From positions 208,286,341-208,350,340 of the forward strand of contig JBAIZL010000001.1 in assembly GCA_036971475.1 (NCBI GenBank): DNA of 64,000 nucleotides, written 5' to 3'. Both the position numbers and the translations under genes were made by a program. Shown here one piece after another: positions 62,318-64,000 of the stretch. Source of the stretch: Prosapia bicincta (Eukaryota > Arthropoda > Insecta > Hemiptera > Cercopidae). The notes under the pieces are model-generated. The model ran no database searches, had not been told where the DNA came from, and worked only from the letters and a program-made list of their open reading frames with translations. Positions within the stretch are counted from its first letter, which is position 1. Each line of letters begins with the position of its first letter.

Positions 62318-62880
62318 TTACCGCCAGTTGCGGAATTCGTTGTTCAATAATTTCGCAAATGGTGTAGAAAATTCAGTGAAGGCCGCACGATAATTCATGA
62401 AGAAGACCGGAGCGGAAGGCCTTCAGTTTCAGACGGAACTGTTGATAAAGTTGGAAGAATATTACTTGAAGATCGGAGGATTGATTAAGCAACTTACTTT
62501 AGCTATTCCTGAGACTACCAACAGACCAATTCATAATATTTTCACCAAAATTTAGTAAATATCACTAAGTACCCGCGATATTTACAGAAAACCACAAACA
62601 GCATCAAGTCGAGTGTGCTCAGCAGTTTTTGCAACAATGTGAAGACAACAAAGATGAATTCTTGGATTCTATTTTTACAGGCGATGAAACATGGACGTTT
62701 CATTTTACTCCCGAAACCAAGCAACAATCACGTGTGTGGCATCACTAAACTTCCCCGAAGCCGAAGAAGTTTAAACAAACTCAGTCTGGTGGAAAAGTCA
62801 TGGCAAATGCTTTTGGGACAGTAATGGCCTGCTTTTAATCGACTTTTTGTATCAATGAATAACAGTTAACTCAATAAGTT
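62318..62880 (+). pseudogene. Second mariner transposase, heavily degenerate, plus strand
   Basis: FRKWCRKFSEGRTIIHEEDR then SGRPSVSDGTVDKV (end of the DNA-binding region) at about 62345-62455. TGDETWTFHFTPETKQQSRV (first catalytic Asp) lies at about 62680-62740, and KPKKFKQTQSGGKVMANAFW then LLLIDFL at about 62758-62850. Stops and shifts break the frame, and the second and third catalytic sites are absent. Related to, but diverged from, the mariner at 60.6-61.9 kb. I found no TIRs. Confidence 0.8.
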
Positions 62881-63285
62881 GTGCAGGAACGTAACCAATA
62901 GTATAACATATTGATGGGCTTATAAGATTCGTCACAGAATATGTTTTTTCAGGATGAAAAAATATTGGTTTATAACACTAAGGGTTAAGCGTAGGGCCTT
63001 CTGTTTACATGAACATAACAAATTTCATATTTAACATGCACTCTGCTGGATTTTATGTAGTTTAATATTCCAAATTAAAATGCTTCGCCATAATAATAAG
63101 ATTTCTGTTTAATGTATGGTTGTTTTTTTTAATGACGTTTGAGGTTTATGTTCTAAGGATTTAGCAGCAGAAACTTGTTTTGAATAATACTGCTCCGTCT
63201 TTGTAAAATTTACCTGAATAATTTTATCAATAATATTGAATTTAAGTAGGACTGGCCTTAGAATAGCGCACCCACCCCTAACTCG
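62881..63285. other. AT-rich stretch, nothing recognised
   Basis: No feature to report. Confidence 0.5.
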
Positions 63286-63800
63286 GCCTCTACGTAACCT
63301 AGGACTATAGGGGTAGTTTTGGATGATGCCGAAGGTCATCGCGACCTTGACCGTAGCCTAAGGGGTGGTTTCGACCACGTTCAGAGGGGTGGGGGTAGTT
63401 TTTCAAAAAAAAAATAAAACACGGTTTGTACGTAACCTAAGACTATAGGGGTAGTTTTGGATAATGCTGAAGGTCATCCCGCACCTGATCCCAGCCTTAG
63501 GGGTGGTTTTGACCACGTCTAGAGGGGTAGGGGGTAGTTTTTCGAAAAAATTTATTTCAAACCTACTAACCTAGGCCAGCCAAAATGGATCCAACCTAAC
63601 CTAAGTTTAGGGGGTGACCTTAGCTACGTTCAGGACCTTCCCCGGAGGATGCTCCGGGGGTGGATTGGGGGTGGGGGGTAGTTTTCGAAAAAATTTTGGA
63701 AAAATGTGCCTTGACCGATAGGGTGAGTTTAGAGTCTATTACGGGTTGCTGAGGGGTAGTTTCACCTAGGGGTAGTTTTTAAAAAAAATATGAAATTGCC
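63286..63800 (+). repeat. G-rich degenerate tandem repeat, about 137-bp period
   Basis: TACGTAACCTAGGACTATAG then GGGTAGTTTTGGATGATG occurs at 63292 and again at about 63429 (A and T variants). Each unit continues with AAGGTCATC, GGGGTGGTTT, GACCACGT and GGGGTAGTTTTTC, and ends in an A run. Two further, more diverged units follow (GGGGTAGTTTTCGAAAAAAT at about 63675; GGGGTAGTTTTTAAAAAAAA at about 63770). The array may run past the window end. A perfect 8-bp hairpin CCCCGGAG/CTCCGGGG lies at 63640-63659. Confidence 0.85.
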
Positions 63801-64000
63801 GAAAATCGATCGGTTGGATCAACAGACAGTACGGGATACGTGTAGAGTCCTTTTTGGACCATTGCGGGGGCGGGTTCACATGTTTTTAGATTGCCAAAAA
63901 TGATCGGTGACCTAGGTAAAAGCCAATCCCGAACCGGCGCCTGAGGTAACACCGCCTAGGAGCGGGTAAAGCTAACACGGAGCACGGTCTCGGGTAAAGC
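63801..64000. other. GC-richer window end, unassigned
   Basis: GGGTAAAGC occurs twice near the end (63964-63973 and 63992-64000), hinting at another tandem repeat cut off by the window. Confidence 0.4.

Overview
The window looks like AT-rich, gene-poor, repeat-dominated nuclear DNA of an arthropod, most likely an insect. The reasons are mariner (Tc1/mariner) transposase relics, non-LTR retrotransposons with APE endonuclease, RT and RNase H, Jockey-type RT relics, Penelope-like elements (PLEs), dense AT, GT and AG microsatellites, and no bacterial-style operons. I cannot name the species. I see no complete, confidently identified host gene. Three small GC-richer open segments (7810-7950, 10535-10758, 26504-26731) are the only host-exon candidates and all are weak.

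Layout. 0-7 kb: a (CG)n(GT)n tract heading a dispersed repeat, a mosaic of a 75-bp satellite in both orientations with large inverted repeats, a strong hairpin at 3588-3629, and a palindromic PLE derivative (4637-5105) with hammerhead-ribozyme-like cores in both arms. 7-12.9 kb: a possible promoter and first exon, AT-rich DNA, and a second copy of the GT-linked repeat. 12.9-16.3 kb: a decayed LINE (APE-RT-RNase H, minus strand). 16.3-28 kb: mostly featureless AT-rich DNA with a PLE 3' end carrying a hammerhead-like core (20.8 kb), a GC-rich island (21.1 kb), the fullest copy of the GT-linked repeat (23.75-24.6 kb) and a mariner scrap (25 kb). 28-31.8 kb: a second PLE hairpin with a perfect 20-bp target-site duplication, a (GT)88 tract, a 21-bp minisatellite with a 63-bp higher-order repeat, and a decayed PLE hairpin.

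32-36.6 kb: a 4.5-kb element with two almost identical 0.94-kb terminal direct repeats and a non-coding interior (LARD-like). 36.6-40.3 kb: another PLE palindrome and two related Jockey-type RT relics. 46.2-51.1 kb: an old local duplication, one copy of which carries a head-to-head PLE insertion (48204-50104) with a 12-bp target duplication; the paralogous copy preserves the empty site. 56.0-58.1 kb: a young 5'-truncated LINE with poly(A), a 12-bp target duplication and a single poly-G frameshift. 60.6-62.9 kb: two dead mariners in opposite orientations. 63.3-64 kb: G-rich tandem repeats.

The strongest theme is several loci (five to six) from at least two or three PLE lineages carrying hammerhead-like self-cleaving motifs, with the same fold-back architecture (arm, inverted arm, short unique tail, target duplication) in two minimal elements and one coding element. 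PLE hammerheads are a known phenomenon. The short palindromic derivatives and the shared extra U next to stem II are the parts worth checking.
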